Shown here: in pieces, positions 1-8,938 of the stretch
How the letters are laid out: each line of letters begins with the position of its first letter
How positions within the stretch are numbered: the stretch's first letter is position 1
Assembly (NCBI RefSeq): GCF_014076415.1
Contig: NZ_CP043568.1
Span: forward strand, 744,001-808,000
Source of the DNA: Comamonas testosteroni
GTDB taxonomy: Bacteria > Pseudomonadota > Gammaproteobacteria > Burkholderiales > Burkholderiaceae_C
Direction of reading: 5' to 3'
DNA length: 64,000 nt
The notes under the pieces: generated by a model
Database searches by the model: none
What the model was told of the DNA's origin: nothing
The model's input: only the letters and a program-made list of their open reading frames with translations
Position numbers and translations under genes: made by a program

Positions 1-101
1 TCCACGAGACGGCAGAGCTGGCATGGCAATTGCATGTTCCCTGTCGTGGCCAAGGTGGGCCACAGGGTGATGGTGCAAGGCTGGATCAGAACCCAAAAGA
101 C
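1..101. other. unassigned left edge
   Basis: No gene can be supported here. One forward frame is open across it but has no recognisable protein similarity, no ribosome binding site, and runs through the downstream hairpin. It may be the 3' tail of a gene or a leader region whose start lies outside the window. Confidence 0.3.
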
Positions 102-153
102 AAAGACGTCTACATGCTCATGCAAGTCATGAAGCATGCAGACGTCTTTTTTT
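102..153 (+). terminator. strong intrinsic terminator or leader attenuator ahead of nirB
   Basis: The arm at 102-118 (AAAGACGTCTACATGCT) pairs with 133-149 with one mismatch. The inner bases TCATG/CATGA extend the stem, leaving a 5-nt loop. A run of T follows to 153. It ends about 100 bp before the nirB start, so it either closes an upstream transcript or sits in a nirB leader. Nitrate-assimilation leaders controlled by ANTAR antiterminators have this kind of layout, but that is inference. Confidence 0.75.
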
Positions 154-256
154 GTTGCCGGGCCGTCTCAGGACACAGGCGCTTCTTCGGAGGTGTTGCT
201 GCCAAGCGCAGGGGTTCTGCGCGGGAGGCCTTTTTCGCAAGCCCACGGGGACTCAG

Positions 257-2731
257 ATGAAAAAATCCAAACTGGTCATGATTGGTAACGGAATGGCAGG
301 CGTGCGCGCGCTGGAAGAGTTGCTGGCCATTGCTCCCGATCTGTACGACATCACGGTCTTCGGCGCCGAGCCGCATCCCAACTACAACCGCATTCTGCTG
401 TCGCCCGTGCTCGCCGGCGAGCAGACGCTCGGCGATATCGTGCTCAACGACTGGTCCTGGTACCAGGATCACCATATCCTGCTGCACGCCGGCTATACCG
501 TGACGGCCGTGGACCGGGCCCGGCGCACGGTACATGCGGTCAATGCCCTGGGCGAGACCGCCAGCGCCGAGTACGACCGGCTGATCATGGCGACGGGCTC
601 CAAGCCCTTCATCCTGCCCATCCCCGGCAAGGACCTGGAGGGTGTGCTGGCCTACCGTGACATTGCCGACACCGAGGCCATGATCGAAGCGGCCAAGACA
701 CTCAGGCATGCGGTGGTGATCGGCGGTGGCCTGCTGGGACTGGAAGCGGCCAACGGCCTCATGAAGCGCGGCATGCAGGTCACCGTGGTGCATGTCGGCG
801 ACTGGCTGATGGAGCGCCAGCTCGACGATCAGGCGGGCCGCATGCTGCAGAAATCGCTGGCCGAGCGCGGCATGCAGTTCCGCATGCAGGCGCAGACGCA
901 GGAACTGCTGGGCGACGAAGACGCAGGACGCAGCGGCCGCGTGCGCGCCGTGCGCTTCAAGGACGGCAGCGAGATACCCGCCGAACTGGTGGTGATGGCC
1001 GTGGGCATTCGTCCCAGCACCGAACTGGCCGAGTCCATGCATCTGCATGTGAGTCGCGGCATCGTGGTCAGCGATACGCTGCAGACCGTGACCGATCCGC
1101 GCATCTATGCCGTGGGCGAATGCGCGGCACACCGAGGCATTGCCTACGGACTGGTGGCGCCCCTGTTCGAGCAGGGCAAGGTGCTGGCCAACCATCTGGC
1201 CGAGTTCGGCATCGGCCGCTATCTGGGTTCCCTGACCTCGACCAAGCTCAAGGTCACGGGCATCGATCTGTTTTCCGCAGGCGATTTCCAGGGCGGCGGC
1301 GATACCGAGGAAATTCTCATGAGCGACCCCTACGCGGGGGTCTACAAAAAGCTGGTCATCAAGGACGACAAGCTGGTCGGTGCCTGTCTGTACGGCGACA
1401 CGGTGGACGGCAGCTGGTACTTCAAGCTGCTGCGCGAGGGCCGCAGCGTGGCTGATATCCGCGACAAGCTGATGTTCGGCGAATCCAATCTCGGCGATAC
1501 CGGCCACCAGGGGCAGAGCAAGGCCGCGGCCATGGCCGACGGCGACGAGGTCTGCGGCTGCAACGGCGTGACCAAGGGCGCGATCTGCAAGGCCATCAAG
1601 GACAAGGGCCTGTTCACGCTCGACGATGTGCGCAAGCACACCAAGGCCAGTGCCAGCTGTGGCTCCTGCACGGGACTGGTGGAGCAGATCATCATGTTCA
1701 CGGCCGGCGGCGACTACTCGGCGGCCCCCAAGACCAAGGCCATGTGCGGCTGCACCGACCACGGGCACCAGGCCGTGCGCGATGCGATCCGCGATCACAA
1801 GCTGCTGAGCACCGATGCGGTGTTCCGCTTCATGGAGTGGCGCACGCCCAATGGCTGTGCCTCCTGCCGCCCGGCCGTCAACTATTACCTGATCAGCACC
1901 TGGCCCAAGGAAGCCAGGGACGACCCGCAAAGCCGCTTCATCAACGAACGCAGCCACGCCAATATCCAGAAGGACGGAACGTACAGCGTGATTCCGCGCA
2001 TGTGGGGCGGCGAGACCACGGCCTCCGAGCTGCGCCGCATTGCCGATGTGGTGGACAAGTACCAGATCCCCACCGTGAAGGTCACGGGCGGCCAGCGCAT
2101 CGATTTGCTGGGCGTGAAAAAGGAGGATCTGCAGGCCGTCTGGAACGATATCGGCATGCCCTGCGGCCATGCCTATGCCAAGGCGCTGCGCACGGTCAAG
2201 ACCTGTGTGGGCAGCGAATGGTGCCGCATGGGCACGCAGGACAGCACCCAGATGGGCAAGGACCTGGAGCGCGCCATGTGGCGCATGTACGCACCGCACA
2301 AGGTGAAGTTCGCGGTCAGCGGCTGCCCGCGCAACTGCGCGGAGTCCGGCATCAAGGATGTGGGAATCATCGGCGTGGACTCGGGCTGGGAGATGTATAT
2401 GGGCGGCAACGGCGGCATCAAGACCGAGGTCGCGCATTTCTTCACCAAGCTCAAGACCGCCGAAGAGGTGATGGAGTACACGGGCGCCTTCATGCAGCTG
2501 TACCGGCTGGAAGGCTGGTATCTGGAGCGCACGGTGCACTACATCAATCGCGTGGGTCTGGACTATGTCAAGCGACGCATTCTCGACGATGCCGAGGGCC
2601 GCAGGGCGCTGTGGGAGCAGCTGCAGTTTGCACTGGACGGCGAGCCCGATCCCTGGTTCGAGACCGACAAGGCGGCCGTGGACACGCGGCAATTCCAGGC
2701 TTTGCCCGCTGATGTGTCAGCTATTGCCTGA
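257..2731 (+). CDS. nirB: NADH-dependent nitrite reductase, large subunit
   Basis: Cytoplasmic siroheme enzyme reducing nitrite to ammonium with NAD(P)H, 824 aa (E. coli NirB is about 847). An FAD-binding GNGMAG motif lies at the N terminus, and an NADH-binding VVIGGGLLGLEAA near residue 155. Two BFD-like [2Fe-2S] segments follow (CGCNGV..CGSC and CGCTDH..CASC, about residues 432-540). The siroheme/[4Fe-4S] ligands are CVGSEWC (C-x5-C) and CPRNC (C-x3-C), about residues 648-690. The ATG at 257 is chosen because the protein begins MKKSKLVMIGNG as the family does; a longer in-frame extension to 152 has no support and overlaps the upstream hairpin tail. It leads the operon nirB-nirD-nasA-cobA, which carries nitrate to ammonium and makes the siroheme precursor. 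Confidence 0.97.
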   Translation: MKKSKLVMIGNGMAGVRALEELLAIAPDLYDITVFGAEPHPNYNRILLSPVLAGEQTLGDIVLNDWSWYQDHHILLHAGYTVTAVDRARRTVHAVNALGETASAEYDRLIMATGSKPFILPIPGKDLEGVLAYRDIADTEAMIEAAKTLRHAVVIGGGLLGLEAANGLMKRGMQVTVVHVGDWLMERQLDDQAGRMLQKSLAERGMQFRMQAQTQELLGDEDAGRSGRVRAVRFKDGSEIPAELVVMAVGIRPSTELAESMHLHVSRGIVVSDTLQTVTDPRIYAVGECAAHRGIAYGLVAPLFEQGKVLANHLAEFGIGRYLGSLTSTKLKVTGIDLFSAGDFQGGGDTEEILMSDPYAGVYKKLVIKDDKLVGACLYGDTVDGSWYFKLLREGRSVADIRDKLMFGESNLGDTGHQGQSKAAAMADGDEVCGCNGVTKGAICKAIKDKGLFTLDDVRKHTKASASCGSCTGLVEQIIMFTAGGDYSAAPKTKAMCGCTDHGHQAVRDAIRDHKLLSTDAVFRFMEWRTPNGCASCRPAVNYYLISTWPKEARDDPQSRFINERSHANIQKDGTYSVIPRMWGGETTASELRRIADVVDKYQIPTVKVTGGQRIDLLGVKKEDLQAVWNDIGMPCGHAYAKALRTVKTCVGSEWCRMGTQDSTQMGKDLERAMWRMYAPHKVKFAVSGCPRNCAESGIKDVGIIGVDSGWEMYMGGNGGIKTEVAHFFTKLKTAEEVMEYTGAFMQLYRLEGWYLERTVHYINRVGLDYVKRRILDDAEGRRALWEQLQFALDGEPDPWFETDKAAVDTRQFQALPADVSAIA

Positions 2732-2797
2732 AACCGAGAACCTCTTTCAATTTTTCAGCAGTTTACGAACCTGGCGCGGCATAGCCAAGGGACGGTG

Positions 2798-2891
2798 AGC
2801 AAGGGCCTGGGCGGCCCCGCCGCCCCGTAGCGAGGCCGTCGCTCCCCTCCCGCAAAGCGAGAGAGGGGGAAGTCGCAAGGCGGCTCAGGGG
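2798..2891 (+). repeat. dispersed GC-rich repeat, family A copy 1 (nirB-nirD gap)
   Basis: It begins AGCAAGGGCC and continues through a GC-rich CGGCCCCGC stretch and a GTCGCTCCCCTCCC section. It ends GGGGAAG-CGCAAGGCG-CTCAGGGG. The same order of blocks recurs at 25857-25938, 55934-55988 and, inverted, at 57468-57535. It fills much of the 165-bp space between nirB and nirD, so it is transcribed inside the operon. Confidence 0.7.
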
Positions 2892-2907
2892 AGCTTAGGA
2901 GATGCAA

Positions 2908-3306
2908 ATGAGCGAATGGATTTCTATCTGCACGATGGACGACATCCCCGTGCTGGGAGCGCGCCGCGTGGCGCGCGCACAAGGGCTGGATGTGGCCGTG
3001 TTCCGCAATGCCGACGACGAGGTGTTTGCGCTGCTGGATCGCTGCCCGCACAAGGGCGGCCCGCTTTCGCAAGGCATTGTGTTCGGTCGCAGCGTGGCCT
3101 GCCCGCTGCACAACTGGACGATTGCACTGAGCAGCGGCGAGGCGGCTGCGCCCGACGAGGGCTGCACGCCCTATTTCAGCGTGCGTGTGCAGGACGGCGA
3201 GGTGCAGCTGCGCGCCGACGAGCTGGCCAACCGCGCCCTGGAGCAGACCCGCCCGCATGCCGGTCCTGCGCATTGCGCGGGCAAATCCGGCTGTGCCACG
3301 GCCTAG
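2908..3306 (+). CDS. nirD: nitrite reductase small subunit, Rieske-type
   Basis: Small partner of NirB, 132 aa, with the Rieske-like fold. The segment CPHKGGPLSQG followed by CPLHNW gives the C-x-H...C-x2-H pattern, so this copy appears able to bind a [2Fe-2S] cluster; many NirD proteins have lost these ligands. AGGAG at 2897-2901 lies 6 nt before the ATG at 2908 but directly abuts an earlier ATG at 2902, so 2908 is preferred. It lies 176 bp after nirB, separated by a dispersed repeat, and about 300 bp before nasA in the same direction. Confidence 0.93.
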   Translation: MSEWISICTMDDIPVLGARRVARAQGLDVAVFRNADDEVFALLDRCPHKGGPLSQGIVFGRSVACPLHNWTIALSSGEAAAPDEGCTPYFSVRVQDGEVQLRADELANRALEQTRPHAGPAHCAGKSGCATA

Positions 3307-3329
3307 TGTCTATGTTGATATGAAATGAA

Positions 3330-3370
3330 TAGCTGCATGCGCTTGTTCAGAAAGCGTTACAGCATGATTT
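3330..3370. repeat. AGCT/GCGCTTG imperfect palindrome, family B
   Basis: TAGCTGcatGCGCTTG is followed by AAAGCG and CAGCA, an imperfect inverted arrangement in the nirD-nasA gap. Similar elements built on AGCTAT and GCGCTTG/CAAGCGC recur elsewhere in the window, most clearly at 34461-34500 and 28534-28579. Confidence 0.45.
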
Positions 3371-3385
3371 CACTGAAAGTCTGCC

Positions 3386-3499
3386 ATGCATGAGACTCGA
3401 TCCACCTGTCCCTATTGCGGTGTCGGCTGCGGACTCGCCTTCGGCGGTCCGCGTAGCGGTGAACATGAACGCCGCCGCCTCTCTCTGGTGACGCCATGA
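3386..3499 (+). pseudogene. leader mini-ORF 1, truncated copy of the nasA 5' end
   Basis: A 37-codon frame begins MHETRSTCPYCGVGCG, reproducing the C-x2-C-x3-C Fe-S ligands of the nitrate reductase N terminus. It then reads through the 63-nt insert and stops at a TGA that overlaps the next ATG (ATGA at 3496). There is no strong Shine-Dalgarno, only GAAAG upstream. It may be a relic of a previous nasA start, or a translated leader coupled to the next frame. Whether a peptide accumulates cannot be told. Confidence 0.5.
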
Positions 3500-3609
3500 A
3501 AGAAACCAAGTCCACCTGTCCCTATTGCGGTGTCGGCTGCGGACTCGCCTTCGGCGGTCCGCGTTGCGGTGACCATGGGCGCCGCAGCTTCTCTTCGGTG
3601 ACGCCATGA
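3496..3609 (+). pseudogene. leader mini-ORF 2, truncated copy of the nasA 5' end
   Basis: The second 37-codon frame begins MKETKSTCPYCGVGCG, identical to the first 15 residues of the downstream nasA, then reads the insert and stops at a TGA overlapping the nasA ATG (ATGA at 3606). GGTGA lies a few bases before its start, and the same GGTGA precedes nasA itself, so nasA initiation may be coupled to this frame. It may be simply a duplication by-product. Confidence 0.5.
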
Positions 3610-6467
3610 AAGAAACCAAGTCCACTTGCCCCTATTGCGGTGTCGGCTGCGGCGTGGTCATCGAGTCCGATGGCCTGCAGATTACCGGCGTGCGTGGCGA
3701 TCCCGAGCATCCTGCCAACTTGGGCCGTCTGTGCACCAAGGGCAGCACCCTGCATCTGACGGCCGCGCCCGCCTATGCCCAGCAGGCCCGCCTGCTGCAG
3801 CCCATGCGCAGGCTGGAGCGGACATCCGCGCCGCAGGCCGCGAGCTGGGATCAGGCCCTGGATGAACTGGCGGCGCGCATTGCCGGCATTCGCGCCGCCC
3901 ATGGGCCCGATGCACTGGGTTTCTATCTCAGTGGCCAGCTGCTGACCGAGGACTACTACGTCTTCAACAAGCTGGTCAAAGGCCTGCTGGGCACCAACAA
4001 TCTCGACACCAATTCGCGCCTGTGCATGAGCAGCGCCGTGGCCGGCTACAAGGCCACGCTGGGCGCCGATGCACCGCCGGCCTGCTATGAGGACATAGAC
4101 CTGGCCGGCTGCATGTTCATCACGGGCAGCAATATGGCCTGGGCGCACCCCATTCTGTTCAGGCGTGTGGAAGAGGCCAGGGCGCGCAGTCCGCAACTCA
4201 GGATCATCGTGGCCGATCCGCGCCGTACCGAGACGGCAGAGCTGGCCGATCTCTATCTGCCGCTGCAGCCGGGCAGCGATGTGATGCTGTTTCACGGTCT
4301 GCTGCACATCATGCTGTGGGAGGGCTGGACGGACAGCGCCTTCATCGCGCAGCACACCAGCGGCTTTGCACAGCTCAAGGAACTGGTGCGCGAAGCCACG
4401 CCCGAGAAGGTCGCTGCCATCTGCGGCCTGCCCGTGCCGGACCTGTACCTGGCGGCGCGCTGGATGGCGCTGGGCGGTGCCGAGGAGCCGGCGGACGCGC
4501 GTCGTCCCACGCTCAGCCTCTACTGCCAGGGTCTGAACCAGAGCCGCAGTGGCACGGCCAATAATGCGGCGCTGATCAATCTGCATCTGGCGACGGGCCA
4601 GATCGGCAGGCCTGGCGCCGGGCCCCTGTCACTGACGGGCCAGCCCAATGCCATGGGCGGGCGCGAGGTGGGCGGACTGTCCAATCTGCTGAGCGCGCAT
4701 CGTGATCTTTCGAACGCAGGGCACAGGGCAGAAGTGGCACGGCTATGGGGTGTGGAGTCGATTCCGCAGAAGCCCGGAAAGTCAGCGCTGGAGATGTTCG
4801 AGGCCGCTGCCGACGGCCAGATCAAGGCCTTGTGGATTGCCTGCACCAACCCCGCGCAGAGCATGCCCGAACAGGCCATGGTGCGCAGGGCGCTGGAGCG
4901 CGCCGAGCTGGTGGTGGTGCAGGAGGCCTTTGCAGCGACCGAGACCACGGCCTATGCCGACTGGTTGCTGCCAGCCTCCACCTGGGGCGAGAAGCTGGGC
5001 ACGGTCACGAACAGCGAGCGGCGCATCTCGCGGGTGCGCGCCGCCGTGGTCGCGCCGGGGGCGGCACGCCATGACTGGCAGATAGGCGTGCAGCTGGCGC
5101 GGCGCCTGGAGCAGCATCTGCGGCCCTCGCTGCCAAGCTTGTTTCCCTATGACACTGCGAATGCCGACGCGGGTGCAGAAGCCATCTGGAACGAGCATCG
5201 CGAGTCCACACGAGGGCGCGATCTGGATATCACGGGTCTGAGCTGGGCGATGCTCGAGGTCGAGGGACCCCAGCAATGGCCCATGCCTCAAGGCGCTAGC
5301 CAGGGCCGGCAGCGTCTGTATGGCGATGCGGTGTTTGCGACCGAGGATGGGCGTGCACGCTTTGATGCACAGCCCTGGCAGACGCCGGCCGTGCCGCGCG
5401 ATGCACGGCATCCGTTCAGTCTCAACACCGGCCGCCTGCGCGATCAATGGCATGGCATGACGCGCACTGGCCAGTTGGGGCGTCTGTTCGCCCATGCCAG
5501 CGAACCTCAGCTGCAGGTCAGTCCCCAGGACATGCAGAGGCAGCAGCTGCAGGACGGCGATCTGGTCCATCTGTCCAACCGCTATGGCGCCATCGTGCTG
5601 CCCGTGCAGGCGGACCCTGGCTTGCAGCCCGCACAGCTCTATCTGCCCATGCACTGGGGCAGCATGTACCTGAGCGGCATGGGCTCCAAGGGGCAGCGGC
5701 TTGCGGGCGTCAATGCCCTGACCACCCCCGAGCGCTGCCCGCGCTCCAAGCAGCCCGAGCTCAAGCATGTGGCCGTCAGGCTGCTCAAGGCCGAGCTGCC
5801 CTGGACCTGTCTGGGCATGGCCTGGCTTGATGACCAGCAGGTGCAGTCGGTTCGGCAGGCCCTGAGCGAACTGATGGCCGAGTTCGACTTTGCCAGCTGC
5901 GTGCTGTTTGGACGCGCCGTGCCGCTGGAGAAAGCGGATCAGGGCCGCACCGGCGTGCAGTTCCGCGCTGCAGCCTATGCGCAGCCCGGCGCCGAGGTGC
6001 TGGCGCGGCTGCACAGCCTGCTGCGGCTCGATGGCCCGCAGGCCATGCGCTATGCCGACGCGCGTCGCCAATGCAGCCGCGCCATGGCGATAGGCCGGCA
6101 GACCGATGAGCCCAGGCTCGATGCCTTTTTGCTCTGTGGCGATGCCAGCGCCGGTCGCTGGCTGGGGCCGGTACTGCGCGACGAGCAATCGGTGCAAAGC
6201 TATGGGCGTCTGCTGCTGTCCTCGGGGGCCAGGCCGCCAGCCGCCATGCCTGCCCGGTCGCCACAGATCTGTGCCTGCATGAATGTGGATGAGGCCAGCA
6301 TCAACTCGGCACTGACCGCGTGCGAGGGCTCCGCCGACGAGCGGATCGCGCAGCTCAAGTCTTCCCTGGGATGCGGCACGCGCTGCGGCTCCTGCATTCC
6401 CAGGATCAAACAACTGGTGCATGCGACGCCTGCGCCGCAGTCGGCAAGCCTGTCGGTTGCCGCCTAG
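3606..6467 (+). CDS. nasA: assimilatory nitrate reductase, molybdenum catalytic subunit
   Basis: Cytoplasmic Mo-bis-MGD enzyme reducing nitrate to nitrite, 953 aa. The N-terminal [4Fe-4S] ligands CPYCGVGC are at about residues 8-15 with the distal Cys in GRLCTKG. The molybdopterin oxidoreductase body includes GSNMAWAHP, a molybdopterin-dinucleotide region near FSLNTGRLRDQWHGMTRTG, and MHWGSMY. A C-terminal BFD-like [2Fe-2S] module (CACMNVDE...CGTRCGSC) begins near residue 887, as in the longer NasA/NasC-type enzymes. The ATG at 3606 is the third of three repeated starts; GGTGA at 3598-3602 is the likely binding site. The stop abuts the cobA region. It needs molybdenum, which may link it to the uptake operon at 9.0-15.5 kb. 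Confidence 0.95.
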   Translation: MKETKSTCPYCGVGCGVVIESDGLQITGVRGDPEHPANLGRLCTKGSTLHLTAAPAYAQQARLLQPMRRLERTSAPQAASWDQALDELAARIAGIRAAHGPDALGFYLSGQLLTEDYYVFNKLVKGLLGTNNLDTNSRLCMSSAVAGYKATLGADAPPACYEDIDLAGCMFITGSNMAWAHPILFRRVEEARARSPQLRIIVADPRRTETAELADLYLPLQPGSDVMLFHGLLHIMLWEGWTDSAFIAQHTSGFAQLKELVREATPEKVAAICGLPVPDLYLAARWMALGGAEEPADARRPTLSLYCQGLNQSRSGTANNAALINLHLATGQIGRPGAGPLSLTGQPNAMGGREVGGLSNLLSAHRDLSNAGHRAEVARLWGVESIPQKPGKSALEMFEAAADGQIKALWIACTNPAQSMPEQAMVRRALERAELVVVQEAFAATETTAYADWLLPASTWGEKLGTVTNSERRISRVRAAVVAPGAARHDWQIGVQLARRLEQHLRPSLPSLFPYDTANADAGAEAIWNEHRESTRGRDLDITGLSWAMLEVEGPQQWPMPQGASQGRQRLYGDAVFATEDGRARFDAQPWQTPAVPRDARHPFSLNTGRLRDQWHGMTRTGQLGRLFAHASEPQLQVSPQDMQRQQLQDGDLVHLSNRYGAIVLPVQADPGLQPAQLYLPMHWGSMYLSGMGSKGQRLAGVNALTTPERCPRSKQPELKHVAVRLLKAELPWTCLGMAWLDDQQVQSVRQALSELMAEFDFASCVLFGRAVPLEKADQGRTGVQFRAAAYAQPGAEVLARLHSLLRLDGPQAMRYADARRQCSRAMAIGRQTDEPRLDAFLLCGDASAGRWLGPVLRDEQSVQSYGRLLLSSGARPPAAMPARSPQICACMNVDEASINSALTACEGSADERIAQLKSSLGCGTRCGSCIPRIKQLVHATPAPQSASLSVAA

Positions 6468-6503
6468 ATGTCGATGTCCGGCAATGCATATGAAAGGCCA
6501 GCC

Positions 6504-7328
6504 ATGACAAACAGCCATGCCACTTCCCTGCTGCCCGCGGGCCGCTGCTATCTGGTCGGTGCCGGCCCCGGCGATCCGGAGCTGCTCACGCTCAAGGCGC
6601 TGAGGCTGATCCAGTCCGCCACGCTGCTGCTGGCCGACGACCTGGTGTCTGCCGACATCGTGAAGCTTGCCAGCGCAAGCGCCCGCATCGTGCATGTGGG
6701 CAAGCGCGGCGGGCGCGAGAGCACCTCGCAGGAGTTCATTGAAAAACTCATGATCATGGCGGCTCGCCAAGGTGAGCTGGTGGTGCGCCTCAAGGGTGGC
6801 GATCCCTTCATCTTCGGCCGTGGCGGCGAAGAGGTCGAGCATCTGCGCCGGGCCGGGATCGCCGTGGAAGTGGTCAACGGCATCACCGCCGGGCTGGCCG
6901 CAGCCACCAGCCTGGGCGTTTCGCTGACCCATCGCGACCATGCCCATGGCGTGGTATTCATCACTGGTCATGCCAAGCCAGGCAGTGCCGGCCATGACTG
7001 GCAACTGCTGGCCGGCACGGCCCGGATGCTGGGGCTGACGCTGGTGATCTACATGGGTGTTGCCACTGCCGCCGTCATCCAGCAGCAGCTGCTGGCTGGC
7101 GGGCTGCCGGCTTCTACTCCGGTGGCTCTGGTCCAGAACGCCAGTCTGCCGGCACAGCAGCAAGTGGTGACCGAGCTGGGGCAGATGACGCAGGCGCTGG
7201 CTCGCAGCGGACTGGGCAGCCCCTGCGTGTTCGTGGTGGGCGAGGTGGTCAGGCTGGCCGCATCGTCCGCCGGGGGGCTGGGCGGGCTGATGGAGCAGGT
7301 GGAGCGACGCCTGGCCGTGGGCGCATGA
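6504..7328 (+). CDS. cobA: uroporphyrinogen-III C-methyltransferase
   Basis: SAM-dependent methylation of uroporphyrinogen III to precorrin-2, the branch point to siroheme (needed by NirB) and cobalamin. About 274 aa, a single SUMT domain without the CysG oxidase/ferrochelatase part. Motifs: VGAGPGDPELLTLKA near the start, RLKGGDPFIFGRGGEE in the middle, GITAGLAAATSLGVSLTHRD after it. GAAAGG about 7 nt before the ATG at 6504 favours this start; an in-frame ATG directly after the nasA stop (6468) would add 12 residues. Last gene of the nitrate operon. Confidence 0.93.
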   Translation: MTNSHATSLLPAGRCYLVGAGPGDPELLTLKALRLIQSATLLLADDLVSADIVKLASASARIVHVGKRGGRESTSQEFIEKLMIMAARQGELVVRLKGGDPFIFGRGGEEVEHLRRAGIAVEVVNGITAGLAAATSLGVSLTHRDHAHGVVFITGHAKPGSAGHDWQLLAGTARMLGLTLVIYMGVATAAVIQQQLLAGGLPASTPVALVQNASLPAQQQVVTELGQMTQALARSGLGSPCVFVVGEVVRLAASSAGGLGGLMEQVERRLAVGA

Positions 7329-7461
7329 GGTCGATTGCTGACAGCTGTCCCCCTTTTGTCTGAGTGCCGAGCCCGCATGACTAGAATTTGTTCGGTAACC
7401 CCTGAACATTTGTCACACCCGGTCGCGCCAGTCTGCAGGGGGATAGCGGCGGCCGACACCT

Positions 7462-8916
7462 ATGAGTCATGCGATGAGCACTGCATATCCTGATACCCAG
7501 CTTTTGATCGACGGTCAGTGGCAGGACGCTGCCAGCAGCAAGAAAATTGATGTGCGCAACCCGGCAAGCGGCGAGGTGATTGGCCGCGTGGCCCATGCCG
7601 ATATTGCCGACCTGGATCGCGCCCTGGCGGCGGCCGACAAGGGCTTTCAGGTCTGGCGCAAGGTGTCTGCCCATGAGCGCGGTGCCATCATGCGCCGTGC
7701 CGCAGCCCTGTTGAAAGAACGTGCCGACGAGATCGCCGCGCTGCTGACGCAGGAGCAGGGCAAGCCGCTGGCCGAGGCCAAGGTGGAAATCATTGCCGGC
7801 GCCGGCATCATCGAATGGTTTGCCGACGAGGCGCTGCGTGTCTATGGCCGCATCGTGCCTTCGCGTCGCCCCGAGCAGCAGCAACTGGTGATCAAGGAGC
7901 CCGTGGGCCCGGTCGCTGCCTTCACGCCCTGGAACTTCCCCGTCAACCAGATCGTGCGCAAGATCGGCGCGGCCCTGGCTTCGGGCTGCTCCTTCCTGGT
8001 CAAGGCACCCGAGGAAACTCCGGCCTCCCCCGCAGCCCTGCTCAAGTGCTTTGTCGATGCCGGAATTCCTGCCGGTGTCGTGGGTCTGGTCTATGGCAAC
8101 CCCGCGCAGATTTCCGAATATCTGATTGCCCACCCCGTGATCCGCAAGGTGACCTTCACCGGCTCCACGGCCGTGGGCAAGCAGCTGGCGGCGCTGGCCG
8201 GCCAGCACATGAAGCGCTCCACCATGGAACTCGGCGGCCATGCTCCCGTGATCGTGGCCGAGGATGCCGATGTGCAGCTGGCCGTCAAGGCTGCGGGCGC
8301 GGCCAAGTTCCGCAACGCAGGCCAGGTCTGCATCTCGCCCACGCGCTTTCTGGTGCACAACAGCGTGCGCGAGGAGTTCACGCGCGCCATGGTCGCCCAT
8401 GCCGAGGCATTGAAGGTCGGCAACGGCCTGGAGCAGGGCACGCAGATGGGCCCGCTGGCCAATCCGCGTCGCGTGACCGCGCTGACCCAGCTGATCCAGA
8501 ACGCCGAACAAAGCGGTGCCAAGCTGATGACGGGCGGCGCATCCTTTGGCTCCGCCGGCAACTTCTTTGCCCCCACGGTGCTGGCCGACGTGCCTTTGAC
8601 GGCCGACATCTTCAACCAGGAGCCTTTCGGTCCCGTGGCGGCGATTCGCGGCTTCGACAGGATCGAAGACGCCATTCAGGAGGCCAATCGCCTGTCCTAT
8701 GGTCTGGCGGCCTACGCCTTCACGCGCTCGCTCAAGACGACGCACCAGCTGTCGCAGGATGTGGAAGCCGGCATGTTGTGGATCAACCAGCCTGCCCTGC
8801 CATCGGCCGAGCTGCCCTTTGGCGGCATCAAGGACTCTGGCTACGGCTCCGAAGGCGGCCCGGAGGCGCTGGAAGCCTATCTGGTGGCCAAGGCCGTGGC
8901 GATCAGCTGCGTTTGA
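7462..8916 (+). CDS. gabD: NAD(P)-dependent aldehyde dehydrogenase, succinate-semialdehyde type
   Basis: Aldehyde dehydrogenase of 484 aa, the normal length for GabD-like enzymes, probably oxidising succinate semialdehyde to succinate. It has [20 protein letters not shown] in the cofactor domain, [11 protein letters not shown], the general-base motif MELGGHAP, and the catalytic Cys in [10 protein letters not shown]. Substrate cannot be settled from sequence; 2-oxoglutarate semialdehyde or glutarate semialdehyde dehydrogenases look similar. It starts 133 bp after cobA and ends at a strong terminator, so it is probably its own transcription unit. A second ATG at 7474 is an alternative start. 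Confidence 0.88.
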   Translation: MSHAMSTAYPDTQLLIDGQWQDAASSKKIDVRNPASGEVIGRVAHADIADLDRALAAADKGFQVWRKVSAHERGAIMRRAAALLKERADEIAALLTQEQGKPLAEAKVEIIAGAGIIEWFADEALRVYGRIVPSRRPEQQQLVIKEPVGPVAAFTPWNFPVNQIVRKIGAALASGCSFLVKAPEETPASPAALLKCFVDAGIPAGVVGLVYGNPAQISEYLIAHPVIRKVTFTGSTAVGKQLAALAGQHMKRSTMELGGHAPVIVAEDADVQLAVKAAGAAKFRNAGQVCISPTRFLVHNSVREEFTRAMVAHAEALKVGNGLEQGTQMGPLANPRRVTALTQLIQNAEQSGAKLMTGGASFGSAGNFFAPTVLADVPLTADIFNQEPFGPVAAIRGFDRIEDAIQEANRLSYGLAAYAFTRSLKTTHQLSQDVEAGMLWINQPALPSAELPFGGIKDSGYGSEGGPEALEAYLVAKAVAISCV

Positions 8917-8938
8917 ATCTGCGAGGCATTTGATGCAA

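Larger units (their letters stand above)
3386..3652 (+). repeat. 110-bp tandem repeat containing the nasA start
   Basis: Three consecutive ATG starts at 3386, 3496 and 3606 are exactly 110 bp apart. Copies 1 and 2 each hold a nasA-like start of about 47 nt followed by the same 63-nt insert. Copy 3 shares only the start and then runs into nasA proper after GTCGGCTGCGG. Copies 1 and 2 are nearly identical from about 3401 to 3454. The first 20 nt of copy 1 differ but keep the protein sequence similar (MHETRST against MKETKST). Confidence 0.93.

Noticed and set aside
190..215. Sigma-54 promoter before nirB
   Set aside because: A GG-N10-GC spacing exists but the -12 box does not read TTGC at the right place.
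30..260. Forward frame ending in nirB start region
   Set aside because: Runs through a strong terminator hairpin, lacks a ribosome binding site and has no recognisable similarity.
110..2692. Long open frame on the strand opposite nirB
   Set aside because: Codon-shadow of a GC-rich gene; its product is a His/Ala/Gly-rich sequence without family features. The same applies to long antisense frames over FUSC (15553-17220), cphA (25786-28551), the cphA2-like gene (28596-31004), the ABC gene (31104-33425) and ilvA (60237-61886).
3522..4586. Minus-strand frame across the nasA start repeats
   Set aside because: It spans the repeat only because the 63-nt insert lacks stops on that strand; no start signal or family similarity.
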